The notes beneath the pieces were generated by a model, which saw only the letters and a program-made list of their open reading frames with translations, was not told the origin of the DNA and searched no databases. 64,000 nucleotides of DNA from positions 558,001 through 622,000 of the forward strand of contig NZ_JARXIA010000001.1 of assembly GCF_031127875.1 (NCBI RefSeq). The letters are read 5' to 3'. Positions 17,176 through 26,142 of this stretch are shown here, piece by piece. Each line of letters starts with the position of its first letter. The stretch's first letter is position 1. This DNA is from Pelagicoccus sp. SDUM812005 (GTDB taxonomy: Bacteria; Verrucomicrobiota; Verrucomicrobiia; Opitutales; Opitutaceae). The translations under genes were made by a program, and so were the position numbers.

Positions 17176-18372
17176 ATGCCTTACATCGAAGACCGAACTC
17201 ACTGGCAATCTGGCCAAGGCCTTTGGGAGCACGTTCCCGAATCAGACTGGAACAATTGGATTTGGCAGCTGAAAAACCGCATCACCACGCTCGAGCAGCT
17301 GGAGCAGCACATGGAGCTGACTCCGGAAGAGCGGGCGGGCTGCGAGCATGCGAACACCAAGCTGGCGATGGCCATCACGCCGTACTTCTTCAACCTGATC
17401 GACCGCGAGGACCCGAACTGCCCGATTCGCAAGCAGGTGATCCCGCGGGCGGGGGAAATGACGGTGGGGCAGGAAGAGATGCTCGATCCGGTAGGAGAAG
17501 ACGGCCATTCGCCGGTGCCGGGTTTGGTGCACCGCTACCCGGACCGCGTCCTCTTTTTGGTGACGGACCGCTGCGCCGCCTACTGTCGCTACTGCACGCG
17601 CAGCCGCCTGGTGAGCAATGCCCAGGACTACAATTTCCATCCCGAATTCGAAGCGGGGCTGAAGTACATCGAAGAGCACCCGGAAGTGCGCGACGTCCTT
17701 CTGAGCGGCGGCGACCCGCTGCTTTTGTCGGACAAGAAGATCGACTATTTGCTCGGACGCCTGCGGGCCATCCCGCATGTGGAGTTCATCCGTATCGGTT
17801 CGCGTATCCCAGTGTTCCTGCCGCAACGCATCACGCCGGAGCTCTGCGAGATTTTCAAGAAGCACGGCCCGATCTGGATGAGCATTCACACCAACCATCC
17901 GAAGGAGTGTACCCAGACCTTGAAGGATGCCTGCGAGCGCTTGTCCTTCGCGGGGGTTCCGTTGGGCAACCAGTCGGTCTTGCTCAAGGATGTGAACGAC
18001 GACGTGGATGTCATGAAGGCTCTGGTGCATCGCCTCGTGCGCATGCGAGTGCGTCCTTACTATATTTACCAGTGCGATTTGATCACCGGCAGCGCCCACC
18101 TTCGGGCCAACGTCTGCAAGGGGATCGAGATCATGAAGCAGCTGCGTGGGCATACGACAGGCTACTCGGTGCCGCAGTTTGTGATCGACGCTCCGGGCGG
18201 CGGCGGAAAGGTACCGATCAATCCGCAGTATATCACCAAGATCGACGACGAAGCGATCCACTTCAAGAACTTCGAAGGCAAGCTCTACCGGTATCCACTA
18301 AAGACCTACGGTCCGCTTGAGTCGGACGACGATGACGACTGCAAGTGCGACGCGGAAGAGATCATGCTGTAA
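17176..18372 (+). CDS. KamA/AblA family lysine 2,3-aminomutase-like radical SAM enzyme
   Basis: A 398-residue radical SAM, PLP-dependent aminomutase. The iron-sulfur motif is CAAYCRYC (Cys133, 137, 140), followed by TRSR. The PLP lysine is in DAPGGGGKVP. Lysine 2,3-aminomutase makes beta-lysine, used in some bacteria as the precursor of the osmolyte N-acetyl-beta-lysine, or in lysine fermentation. No acetyltransferase (ablB) or fermentation gene flanks it. The C-terminus carries a run of aspartates and CKC, perhaps metal-binding; subterminale-type enzymes have zinc-binding cysteines near their C-terminus. It is probably a lysine enzyme, but glutamate or other aminomutases of this family cannot be excluded. 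Confidence 0.85.
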   Translation: MPYIEDRTHWQSGQGLWEHVPESDWNNWIWQLKNRITTLEQLEQHMELTPEERAGCEHANTKLAMAITPYFFNLIDREDPNCPIRKQVIPRAGEMTVGQEEMLDPVGEDGHSPVPGLVHRYPDRVLFLVTDRCAAYCRYCTRSRLVSNAQDYNFHPEFEAGLKYIEEHPEVRDVLLSGGDPLLLSDKKIDYLLGRLRAIPHVEFIRIGSRIPVFLPQRITPELCEIFKKHGPIWMSIHTNHPKECTQTLKDACERLSFAGVPLGNQSVLLKDVNDDVDVMKALVHRLVRMRVRPYYIYQCDLITGSAHLRANVCKGIEIMKQLRGHTTGYSVPQFVIDAPGGGGKVPINPQYITKIDDEAIHFKNFEGKLYRYPLKTYGPLESDDDDDCKCDAEEIML

Positions 18373-18503
18373 GGTCGTAGGAGGTTTAGCGTTTTTGGTG
18401 TGCGGTCGCGGGTACTCGCGCCGCGCTACTTTCTTCGCTCTAGTTCACGTATGACGCGGCACTGGGGAGGAGCAGAGCTGCCTCCAAAACGGAATTCGAA
18501 TCG

Positions 18504-20159
18504 CTAGTCGTTCACTGGGGCGCAGAAGCAGGAGGAACTTGGGAGGGTGTCGGCTCTTATCCAGGCCTCGGCGAGTTGGCCGGAGAGCCGGATGGCCTCG
18601 GCTGTATTCTTTTTCTGGGCACGCAAGGCGTTTTGGAGCCCAAGGAGGCCCCAGCCGTTGTCGCGGTTTCGAGTGAGGTCTTCGCGGTAGACTGCTTCGG
18701 CTTCGGCGTAGCGTTTTTGTTCCATGAGCAGGGCTCCGAGAGCGTGGCGCACGGGGAGCATCCAGCCTGGGGGTTCGTCGTAGACGAGGGCGTCTTCGGC
18801 GGCGATCCCTTGGCGGAGGGCGGCGAATGCTTCGTCGTATTTCCCTTCTCGATACAGGAGTTCGCCTTTCATCATGGCACGTGCGATGGGGAGGACTTGG
18901 GAGACTTGGTTGTTGAAGATGTACCAGTCTTGGGGGACGGCCTTGATGGCTTCGTCGAAGGCGGCCATTTCGATGCGGGCTTCTTTTGTGCGGCCGAGAG
19001 CGGCATTTGCTATCGAGCGGGCGTAGTGGCGGACGGCGTTGCTGACTAATCGAAATTCTGGATACGCCGGTTCCTCGAGGACCTCTTCCCATTTTCCGAA
19101 GCGGATCATGACGTGCAGGGTGCTGGGCATGATGCCTTCGATGAGGAAGGAGAGTTCACGGAGAGCTTCCTCTGGGATCTCTTTTTCGAGGGCTCGGGCG
19201 GCGGAGATGGCGTCGTTGTAGCGTCCGGACATCATGGCTGCGTAGGAGAGGAAGTGGAGGTTGTGGGCGTAGTAGATGAGGTAGTTGGTCGGCTGGGGAG
19301 CTTGTTTGAAGTAGGCGCGGTCGACTGCGACGGCTTGGGTGTTGGAGTCGACGGCGTCGCTATATCGACCGACGCGAACGTAGATGTGGGAGGGCATGTG
19401 GACGAGGTGTCCGGAGCCGGGCACGAGGGTGCGGAGGAGGTCGGCGGACTTTTCGGCTCGGTCGGGATTTTGGGAGGCTTCGGTGGCGTGGATGTAGAAG
19501 TGGTTGGCTCCGGGGTGGATGGGGTTGAGCTCGAGGGCGCCTTCGATGGCGGCGACTATTTCTAGGATGCGATGGCGGGGATTTCCTTGGTTGTCCCAGT
19601 AGTCCCAGGGTTGGAGGTTCATGAGCGATTCTGCGAAGAGGGCGGCTACGTCGGTGTCGAGAGGATGAGCGGCGTAGGCTTTTTCCATGGCGTCGGCGTA
19701 GGCTTGGTCGAGGTGTGAGCGGTCTTCGGGCGCTGGGTACTCGTAGCGGGCGGAGACTGCGTGGATGAGGGAGGCTTCGCTAGGGGTAGTTTTTTCGATG
19801 AGGGAGAGGGCTTGGTCGGCGGCGTGGCGGGCTGCTCGTGAGCGCTCGTCGGTCATCATGGGGTCGTTGATGTTGATGCCGTGGGCGTAGGCGATGCCCC
19901 ACCAGGGCATGGCGGCGGCGGGATCCGCTTCGGCGGCGGCGTGGAAGGAGCGGATGGCTTCGTCGTGGTTGAAGCCGTAGAGGAGCTGCATGCCTTGGTT
20001 GAACCATTTCTGCGCATCGGGGGAGCTGGTGGAGATGGCGCGGTGGTAGTCGCCGAAGCCAGAGTAGATTTTTGCTTCGCTGGCTTGGGCGCGAGCGGAC
20101 GCGGTGGTGAGAACGGCGGCGCCGAGGACGGCTAGGGTTCGTAAGTGGAGGAATTTCAT
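18504..20159 (-). CDS. Exported tetratricopeptide-repeat protein
   Basis: A 551-residue protein with a signal peptide (residues 1-24, ending SARAQ) and at least five TPR-like helical pairs. One is the FNQGMQLLYGFNHDEAIRSF region near residue 55, another the YAEAEAVYREDLTRNRDNGWGLL region near the end. Conserved WWGIAYAHGININ and HFYIHATEAS blocks identify it as a member of a widespread bacterial TPR family of unknown function. It lies 210 bp downstream of the BTAD regulator on the same strand. That gap holds no gene and no clear terminator. Its role may be as a scaffold or sensor in the periplasm; this is a guess. Confidence 0.8.
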   Translation of the reverse strand: MKFLHLRTLAVLGAAVLTTASARAQASEAKIYSGFGDYHRAISTSSPDAQKWFNQGMQLLYGFNHDEAIRSFHAAAEADPAAAMPWWGIAYAHGININDPMMTDERSRAARHAADQALSLIEKTTPSEASLIHAVSARYEYPAPEDRSHLDQAYADAMEKAYAAHPLDTDVAALFAESLMNLQPWDYWDNQGNPRHRILEIVAAIEGALELNPIHPGANHFYIHATEASQNPDRAEKSADLLRTLVPGSGHLVHMPSHIYVRVGRYSDAVDSNTQAVAVDRAYFKQAPQPTNYLIYYAHNLHFLSYAAMMSGRYNDAISAARALEKEIPEEALRELSFLIEGIMPSTLHVMIRFGKWEEVLEEPAYPEFRLVSNAVRHYARSIANAALGRTKEARIEMAAFDEAIKAVPQDWYIFNNQVSQVLPIARAMMKGELLYREGKYDEAFAALRQGIAAEDALVYDEPPGWMLPVRHALGALLMEQKRYAEAEAVYREDLTRNRDNGWGLLGLQNALRAQKKNTAEAIRLSGQLAEAWIRADTLPSSSCFCAPVND

Positions 20160-20369
20160 GGGCAGTAGGCGGGTTGGTCGGTTTCCGGCGCTCGGGTAGG
20201 AGCTCGGGAGGATTTGTCAGGGGAGCCGGTATCGCGCGGTTGGACGAGCGGCGTCCTCTGGGTTGGGGCCTACTGTAGGGATGGGGCGTTTCGGGAGCGT
20301 TTCGTTTAGCGTTTTGCGGGGAGAAACGGCGTTTTTTTCCTGCGATCGCAGGTGAGTCCTCTCTGGTTG

Positions 20370-23165
20370 CTAGAGCGCGGGGGAGCTGACGACGCGAGGG
20401 AGAGGTGGGAGTTCGCCGTTGGCTTCCATTTTTTGGAGACTGGTTTTTTGGGCGTCGAGTCGAGCGTTCATGACGCCGATGAGGCGCTGGAATTCCGGGT
20501 GCTGGTGAATTTGGCTGGTGTAGGGGTCGGTGGCGACGTGGTGGAGGGCGCCGCCTTCGTCGATGAATTCTTGCAGGTTGGCGATGGCGCCTGGGATGTC
20601 GTCGAGAACGATGAAGAGGGGGATGTCGTAGCAATGGTAGCCGGTGGGGCCCCAGCGGTTCATGTCTGGCCGGGCTTGCTTTAGCCGCAGGGCGAGGGCG
20701 CGGGCTTCTTCTTTTTGGCCGCAGGCGTGGAGGAGGTAGGCGAATTCGACGACTTGAATGTAGTTCTTTTTGGTAATTGGGCAGAGTGGGTCTTCGATCC
20801 AGGGGTAGGACTTCAGGTAGGTTTGGAGGGCTTCTTGCGGGTAGCCCATTTGGTAGGTGAGCGAGCAGAGCTTGTAGGCCGACCAGTCGTAGTAGTCGTC
20901 GCTTTTTTTGAGCGCGGCGAAGCTGGCGATGGCGAGTTCGGTTTCTCCTCTGAATTCGTGGGCGAGCCCTCGAAGGAATGTGGAGCGGTTGGAGCTGGGG
21001 GCGATGGAGAGGTAGTGCTCGCTCCATTTGAGGTAGGCTTCGGTGTCGCCGAGATCGAAATAGGCGTCGGCGATGTAGGAGCAAAGGTTGAGGCTTTCGG
21101 GGTCAAGGGCGTAGGCCTGTCGGTAGTAGAGAATGGCTTGGTCGAAGCGGTAGAGGGCGAAGTCGTAGAGGCGGCCCATGGAGGTGAGGGCCTTGATGTT
21201 GCGGGGATCTTTTTGAAGGATAGGTTGGAGGACGGCTTTGGCTTCGTCGGTACGTTTGAGGGCGATGAGGATGTCGGCCAAAGCGGTATGGTCGGTGAGG
21301 TTGTTGGGGTTGAGCTCGACTGCCTTTTGCATGAGGGGAAGGGCGGCTTGGGGATTGCCTTCCCGGTACATCTTGGCGGTGGCGAGGTGTTGGTAGGCAG
21401 CTGCGTTGTTGGGGTTGAGCTTGATGGCGAGTTGGAAGGCTTGAGCCGCAGCGTCGTTTTCCATGAGAATGAACTTGAGGAAGCCGGCGGCTTGGTGGGC
21501 GTCGCTGAGTTGGGGGCTTAGGTTGAGGGCGGCGTTGATATGGGGCTGGGCTTTGGCGACTTGGGCTGCGACGGGCAGGCCTTGGAAGTGGATGCGGTCG
21601 AGGTAGGCGATGGCTAGCTTGGCGTGGGCTTGGGCGAAGCTGGGGTCGAGCGCGATCGCGTTTTGGAATTGGGCGATAGCGTTTTCGAAGCCGTCGTTGG
21701 TGAGCGTATCGTGGCTGGCGTTTCCTCGGAAATAAGCTTCGAGAGCGGCTAGGCTTTGGGTGGGGACGGTGTCGTGGATATCTGGAGACGCGAATTGAGG
21801 ACTGAGCTCGTGGGCAATGGCTTCAGCGACGTCAGCTTGTAGGGTGAATATGTTTTGGGCGGAAATTTCTTTGGTGTAGTTTTTTGCCCAGGTGTGAAAC
21901 CCGGTGGAGGCGTCGGTGAGTTGGATGTTGATGCGGATTTGCTTGCCGGAGCGCTGTATGGCACCCTCGATGATGTGGGTGACTCCCAGTTCCTTGGCTA
22001 TCTTTCGAAGATCTTTGTCTTGGTCGCGATAGCCCATGACGGAGGTACGGGAGATGGTCTTGACCTCGGGGATATGGGAGATGCGGGTGATGAGGTCGTC
22101 GTGGAATCCGTCGGTGAAATAGCGGTCCTCTTCCAGCTGGCTGCGGTTTTCGAAGGGTAGGATGGCTATGGACTTTTCGAGGGACGGTGGTGGGGCGATG
22201 TCACGCGTTGTGAAAAAGAGGACGGCGAACGCGAGAGCTGCGGCGATCGAGGCGTAGAGGCCCCATCGCGGGGTTGATGCGGGGCGCTTTCGTGGGTCGG
22301 TTGCGGGTGTTCTTGTATTTGGAAGTTGGTTACGACTTGGGGGAGAGGTGCGAGGATGGGGAGTTTGCCGGGCGAGAGATTGGGCAAGTCTTTGCAAAGC
22401 TTCGCTAGGCGCGATGTCGAGCTCGGCTTTTAGGTGGACTTGGTAGGTTTGGTAGGAATCGAGGGCGGCGGCGTTGTCGCCGGCGAGGGATAGTAGCTGT
22501 ATGTGGGTGGAGTGCGGGGATTCGCTAAGTTTTTCGTGTCGTATTCGAATTTTCGAGTAGCGGATGGCTTCGCTGAGTTTGTTGGCCTTGCGTAGGAATT
22601 CTATTTTTTGGGCGAGGGCGGTATCGAGTGATTGATGGAGGGTGTTGCGTTCCGATTCAATCCACTCGTCGTAGCTTTTCGGGAGGAGGTCGCCGCGGTA
22701 GAGCTTCTCGATGGCCGGAAGATTTTGGATGATGGCGGCAAGGTCGTCTGGCTCGAGCGCGTTTTGGAGCTCGGCTGTATCGACGGTGCAATGGCTCGAT
22801 CTTTTGAGTGTGATCGAGCTTTTATCGGTTTCGAGAAAGGCGTCGATTTCCGGGAGCGCTTGGCGTAGGCCGTGGAGTAGGTTTCGAAGGTTGGTGAGGG
22901 CCTGCTTTTCTTCAGAGTCTGGCCAGAAAGTGAAGGCTAGGTGGGCTCGGGCTTGGGGAATGCCTTGGTGATAGGCGAGGTAGGCAAGCAGGGCGCGTTG
23001 GCGTGGCTTGTCGAGGTGGATGGGAGTAGAACGACCGAGCGAGAGGGAGAATTCTCCCAAAAGCTGGATATGGAGGTGCGGTGGGGGCGGGTCGCTCACG
23101 GAATGGCTAGCAGGGAGAGTCGAGTTGGATTGATCGAGAGAAGAGAGCGTTTCCGGCGGGATCAA
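20370..23165 (-). CDS. BTAD-type regulator with membrane segment, TolB-like domain and TPR tail
   Basis: A 931-residue protein with an unusual layout. Residues 30-110 match a SARP-like winged helix (LLGEFSLSLG then RQRALLAYLAYHQG and NLRNLLHGLRQALP), residues 115-262 a BTAD helical domain, 265-300 a Pro/Arg-rich linker, and 301-320 a single membrane helix. Residues 331-450 form a TolB-like domain (SIAILPFENRS, then YFTDGFHDDLITRIS), and then TPRs run to the C-terminus. The DNA-binding part would be cytoplasmic and the sensor part periplasmic, as in ToxR- or CadC-like one-component regulators. The start is uncertain: TTG at 23165 or GTG at 23099. It begins 29 bp after the acetyltransferase gene. 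Confidence 0.8.
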   Translation of the reverse strand: MIPPETLSSLDQSNSTLPASHSVSDPPPPHLHIQLLGEFSLSLGRSTPIHLDKPRQRALLAYLAYHQGIPQARAHLAFTFWPDSEEKQALTNLRNLLHGLRQALPEIDAFLETDKSSITLKRSSHCTVDTAELQNALEPDDLAAIIQNLPAIEKLYRGDLLPKSYDEWIESERNTLHQSLDTALAQKIEFLRKANKLSEAIRYSKIRIRHEKLSESPHSTHIQLLSLAGDNAAALDSYQTYQVHLKAELDIAPSEALQRLAQSLARQTPHPRTSPPSRNQLPNTRTPATDPRKRPASTPRWGLYASIAAALAFAVLFFTTRDIAPPPSLEKSIAILPFENRSQLEEDRYFTDGFHDDLITRISHIPEVKTISRTSVMGYRDQDKDLRKIAKELGVTHIIEGAIQRSGKQIRINIQLTDASTGFHTWAKNYTKEISAQNIFTLQADVAEAIAHELSPQFASPDIHDTVPTQSLAALEAYFRGNASHDTLTNDGFENAIAQFQNAIALDPSFAQAHAKLAIAYLDRIHFQGLPVAAQVAKAQPHINAALNLSPQLSDAHQAAGFLKFILMENDAAAQAFQLAIKLNPNNAAAYQHLATAKMYREGNPQAALPLMQKAVELNPNNLTDHTALADILIALKRTDEAKAVLQPILQKDPRNIKALTSMGRLYDFALYRFDQAILYYRQAYALDPESLNLCSYIADAYFDLGDTEAYLKWSEHYLSIAPSSNRSTFLRGLAHEFRGETELAIASFAALKKSDDYYDWSAYKLCSLTYQMGYPQEALQTYLKSYPWIEDPLCPITKKNYIQVVEFAYLLHACGQKEEARALALRLKQARPDMNRWGPTGYHCYDIPLFIVLDDIPGAIANLQEFIDEGGALHHVATDPYTSQIHQHPEFQRLIGVMNARLDAQKTSLQKMEANGELPPLPRVVSSPAL

Positions 23166-23194
23166 TCTTCCAGTAGGGAAAAGGGGGCGCTTTG

Positions 23195-23749
23195 CTAGAG
23201 TTCACGTATGACGCAGCAGGGATTGCCGGCGGCGACGACGCGGGGCGGTATTGGCTTGGTCACTACGCTGCCGGCTCCGATGGTCGTACCTTCGCCGATG
23301 GTGACCCCGGGCAGCAGGATGCTTCCTCCGCCGATCCAAACCTTGTCGCCGATGGCGATGGGCTTGCCGAATTCCTTGAAGCTGGCTCGCTCTTCGGGAT
23401 CGAGCGGATGGGCAGCGGTGTAGAGCTGCACGTTGGGGCCGAACTTTACGTATTCGCCGATGGCGATGGGGCAGACGTCGAGCATGACGCAGCCGAAGTT
23501 CGCGTAGAAGGCTTTGCCGAGGTGGATGTTGTAGCCGTAGTCGCAGCGGAAGGTAGGCTCGATGAAAGCGGTCTTGGGGCAGGTGCCGAGCAGCTGCTGG
23601 AGGATTTGGGCGCGCTCCTTGAATTGCTCCGGTTCGGTGGCGTTGTAGCGATGGATGGCTTGGCGGGCCGCGAGGCGCTCGGCGGCGAGCTCCTTGTCCA
23701 TGGCCACGTATTCTTCGCCGACGATCATCTTTTCCTTTTCGCTTTTCAT
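23195..23749 (-). CDS. Maltose/galactoside-type sugar O-acetyltransferase
   Basis: A 184-residue hexapeptide-repeat acetyltransferase. The maltose acetyltransferase N-terminal helices (residues 8-60) are followed by a left-handed beta-helix with the acceptor and CoA-site segments FYANFGCVMLD, TAAHPLDPEERA and VWIGGGSILLPGVTIG. The catalytic His is the one in TAAHP. It transfers acetyl from acetyl-CoA to a sugar hydroxyl in the cytoplasm. The real substrate is unknown; in E. coli maltose and galactosides serve, with detoxification as the proposed role. It starts 5 bp from the stop of the upstream EI24 gene, so the two are likely co-translated. Confidence 0.93.
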   Translation of the reverse strand: MKSEKEKMIVGEEYVAMDKELAAERLAARQAIHRYNATEPEQFKERAQILQQLLGTCPKTAFIEPTFRCDYGYNIHLGKAFYANFGCVMLDVCPIAIGEYVKFGPNVQLYTAAHPLDPEERASFKEFGKPIAIGDKVWIGGGSILLPGVTIGEGTTIGAGSVVTKPIPPRVVAAGNPCCVIREL

Positions 23750-23754
23750 CGGGG

Positions 23755-24525
23755 CTAGCGTTTCAGGGTCTTGCCGTCGTAGAGGGTGTCGACTCCGCTG
23801 ACGGCGGCGGCGATGATACCGTAGGGAGGGGCGAGGAACCAGCCGATGACGGGGATGAACATCATGAGCACGAAGCCGGTGCCGTTGCCTAGGGCGTGCC
23901 ATTTGTGGCGGTGGGAGTGGGCTAGGCTGGCTCGGATGCCGAGGCGCCGCCTTTCCAGGACCGGGTCCATGAATCCAGCTCCGGCAAAGAAGGCTTGGAG
24001 GAAAAACATGCCGACGAAGTAGATGGCGGCGCCGACGATGGGCAGCAGCCAAAGCAGCCAGCAAAGGACGGTGAGCATCAGCGAGATGATCAGCATGCTG
24101 ACGCTGACCATGGAGCCGCGGTAGATGTCGTAGGCCATGCCGCCGATGGAGAAGCCAGGACCTTTGGTGCCGTGGAATTTCTCTTCGGCGGTTTCGGAGA
24201 TCATTCCGATGAAGGGCGCGTAGATGATCATGACTACGCTGCGGTAGAGCAGGAACGCGAGATAGATGGCGAGCAGGCCGACGATGAAGCTGAGGCCCCA
24301 GGATATCCATTCGGCGACTTCGTTGGGCAGCCACTTTTCGCTGATGTGGGTGCTGAGCTCTTGCACGCCGAGGAAGGTGCCGCCGAAGAGGCCGCCGATG
24401 ACGAGCGGGAAGTAGAGCATGCTCAGCAGCCCGGGAATGATGAGCTGCTTCCACATGCCTTCCTTCCAAACGAGGTGGTGGGCGTGTCTGTAGGCCAGCA
24501 GGCCTTGCATGAAGGGTTTGATCAT
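23755..24525 (-). CDS. EI24/CysZ-like membrane protein
   Basis: A 256-residue integral membrane protein with four to five hydrophobic segments, around residues 29-50, 70-92, 136-158, 160-185 and 215-238. The RSVVMIIYAPFIGMISE and GFMDPVLERRRLG segments match the EI24 domain family, which includes the sulfate transporter CysZ. E. coli CysZ is about 253 residues. No sulfate assimilation gene is nearby, so sulfate transport is not established. The ATG at 24525 is chosen over one 54 bases upstream because it starts the family homology. The following gene begins 5 bp downstream. Confidence 0.8.
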   Translation of the reverse strand: MIKPFMQGLLAYRHAHHLVWKEGMWKQLIIPGLLSMLYFPLVIGGLFGGTFLGVQELSTHISEKWLPNEVAEWISWGLSFIVGLLAIYLAFLLYRSVVMIIYAPFIGMISETAEEKFHGTKGPGFSIGGMAYDIYRGSMVSVSMLIISLMLTVLCWLLWLLPIVGAAIYFVGMFFLQAFFAGAGFMDPVLERRRLGIRASLAHSHRHKWHALGNGTGFVLMMFIPVIGWFLAPPYGIIAAAVSGVDTLYDGKTLKR

Positions 24526-24580
24526 CGTTTTCGAGTTTGGAGAAGCGGCTACCCGATTGTCGATGGTTTCGTTACACAAG

Positions 24581-24610
24581 AAAAAACGGCTGGCGCGAGG
24601 GCCAGCCGTT
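24581..24610 (-). terminator. Terminator downstream of the PL22 lyase gene
   Basis: Arms aacggctggc (24585-24594) and gccagccgtt (24601-24610), 10 bp each, with six A on the left that become a U-run in the minus-strand transcript. It also separates this gene from the EI24 gene. Confidence 0.88.
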
Positions 24611-24639
24611 GGACGTTTTTGGATACGGTCGGGCGTGGG

Positions 24640-25983
24640 CTAGTCTTTGCGCAGCACGCCGCTGTAGTCGCGCTCGAGGAGACTGTCGGGCAGGTAGACG
24701 ATGCAGATGTTCATGGAGCGGTCGTCTTCCGAGAGCATAGCGGACTGTATTTGGATTTTGGTGCCGTCGGGGCTGAAGGTGGGGTGCACGTGGTCGCGGG
24801 CGCTGGGCTTGTGGCCGGTGGTGAGCAGCATCATTTCGTCGGTCTTGCGATCGATGAGGTAGAGGCTGCGGGAAAAGTCGTCGCCCACTGCCCAACGTCC
24901 ATCGGCGGATCCGTGCACGTGCCAGAGTCCGCTGCCGCTGCGGGTTTGGCCGGCGATGCGCATTTCGCGGGTGCGCAGGTTGACGATGCCCAGTCCGGTC
25001 GGCTTTTCGCGGGAAGCGGAGGGACCCCATTCGTCGTCGGTGCCGACTTCGCGGTGGCCCATGATGGCGATGGCGACTTCGTCGGGGGAGATGATGGCTT
25101 CGTGGGTGACCCACTCGTATTCGGCCTCTGGGTACAGGGGCTCGATTTCGCCGCCGACTTTGACGGTCCAAAGGCGCTGGGGCGCTTTGCCGCCGGTTTC
25201 CCAGCAGAAGACCAGTTCGCCGCTAACCCAGGGGTTGGTTTGGATGTGGCCCATTTGGAAGGGGGCGACGGCGACGATGTCGATCTTGCCGGTGGCGATT
25301 TCCATGGAAGCGATTCCGGTGGGTCCGGCGCCCATGTTGCGGGGGCCAAAGTTTTCCATGATTTCGACGCCGGGGGCGAGGTGCTTGGCGGATTCCTCGC
25401 GGCCGATGCGGAAGTAGATCACGTCCTCGTCGGCGTCGATAGCCATGTCTCCTCCGGCGCCCATCTCGCCCGGCACTTTGCCGATGGCGCGTTGGTAGCT
25501 CTCGGCGGATTTGAGGGTGCCGGCGGCGCTGTCGGCGAAGAGGCGGGCGAGGTCGATTTCGACGATGGCCTTGTCGGCGTCGCCGCGTCCGTAGCGAGGC
25601 TGCTCGGTGGCGGGCAATTCGGGGTCCCGCATGACGTAGAGCTTCATGCTCTTGCGAGCTAGGGTGAGCATGCCGAAGTAGCCGCCTTCGGTGACTTGTA
25701 CAATGTCGCCGCTCTGTTCGTTTACGGCCAGGGCTTCGCCCGGAATGCGGTCCGAGCGGAAGACTAGCCATTCGCCGTCGGCGGTCCATTGGGGGTGGGT
25801 TTGGTAGATCTTGGAGTCGCCAGCTTGCTTGCTGGTGAGGAAGGCCAGCTCGACGCCGGTGACCGGATCGGAGACTATCTTCTTCTCGGAGGGAAGGCGG
25901 GTGCCGATGGGGGAGGCAGCGAAGAGCTGCGTTGCCAGTAGGCAGACTGTGGCTGCAATCAATGGGAGAAAGGGGCGGTTCAT
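24640..25983 (-). CDS. Oligogalacturonate lyase (PL22) with predicted signal peptide
   Basis: A 447-residue seven-bladed beta-propeller-like protein. Repeated HPQWTADGEWLVF, HPTFSPDGTKIQIQS and NICIVYLP motifs match oligogalacturonate lyase, which cleaves unsaturated digalacturonate into monosaccharides in pectin breakdown. The His residues of WHVHGSADG and RDHVHPTF are the expected metal and catalytic region. Known enzymes are mostly cytoplasmic; this one starts MNRPFLPLIAATVCLLA and has a signal-peptide-like N-terminus with probable cut near ASP, so it may work in the periplasm. The ATG at 25983 is preferred over one 36 bases upstream. It is divergent from the triple esterase gene. Confidence 0.85.
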   Translation of the reverse strand: MNRPFLPLIAATVCLLATQLFAASPIGTRLPSEKKIVSDPVTGVELAFLTSKQAGDSKIYQTHPQWTADGEWLVFRSDRIPGEALAVNEQSGDIVQVTEGGYFGMLTLARKSMKLYVMRDPELPATEQPRYGRGDADKAIVEIDLARLFADSAAGTLKSAESYQRAIGKVPGEMGAGGDMAIDADEDVIYFRIGREESAKHLAPGVEIMENFGPRNMGAGPTGIASMEIATGKIDIVAVAPFQMGHIQTNPWVSGELVFCWETGGKAPQRLWTVKVGGEIEPLYPEAEYEWVTHEAIISPDEVAIAIMGHREVGTDDEWGPSASREKPTGLGIVNLRTREMRIAGQTRSGSGLWHVHGSADGRWAVGDDFSRSLYLIDRKTDEMMLLTTGHKPSARDHVHPTFSPDGTKIQIQSAMLSEDDRSMNICIVYLPDSLLERDYSGVLRKD

Positions 25984-26142
25984 GGAAGGGAATCCTGCTG
26001 GCAAAAGGAAGGCGGTCAAAGGTCTGCGCCTTGGATTTTTGTTTACAGTCCGAATTTGGCGGCCGGCCGACCTTCGGGTTTCTGACTGTACGGGGTTGCT
26101 CGGGTGGAGCGCTCGCGTCAGCTTTGCCTAACTCTGCCCCGT

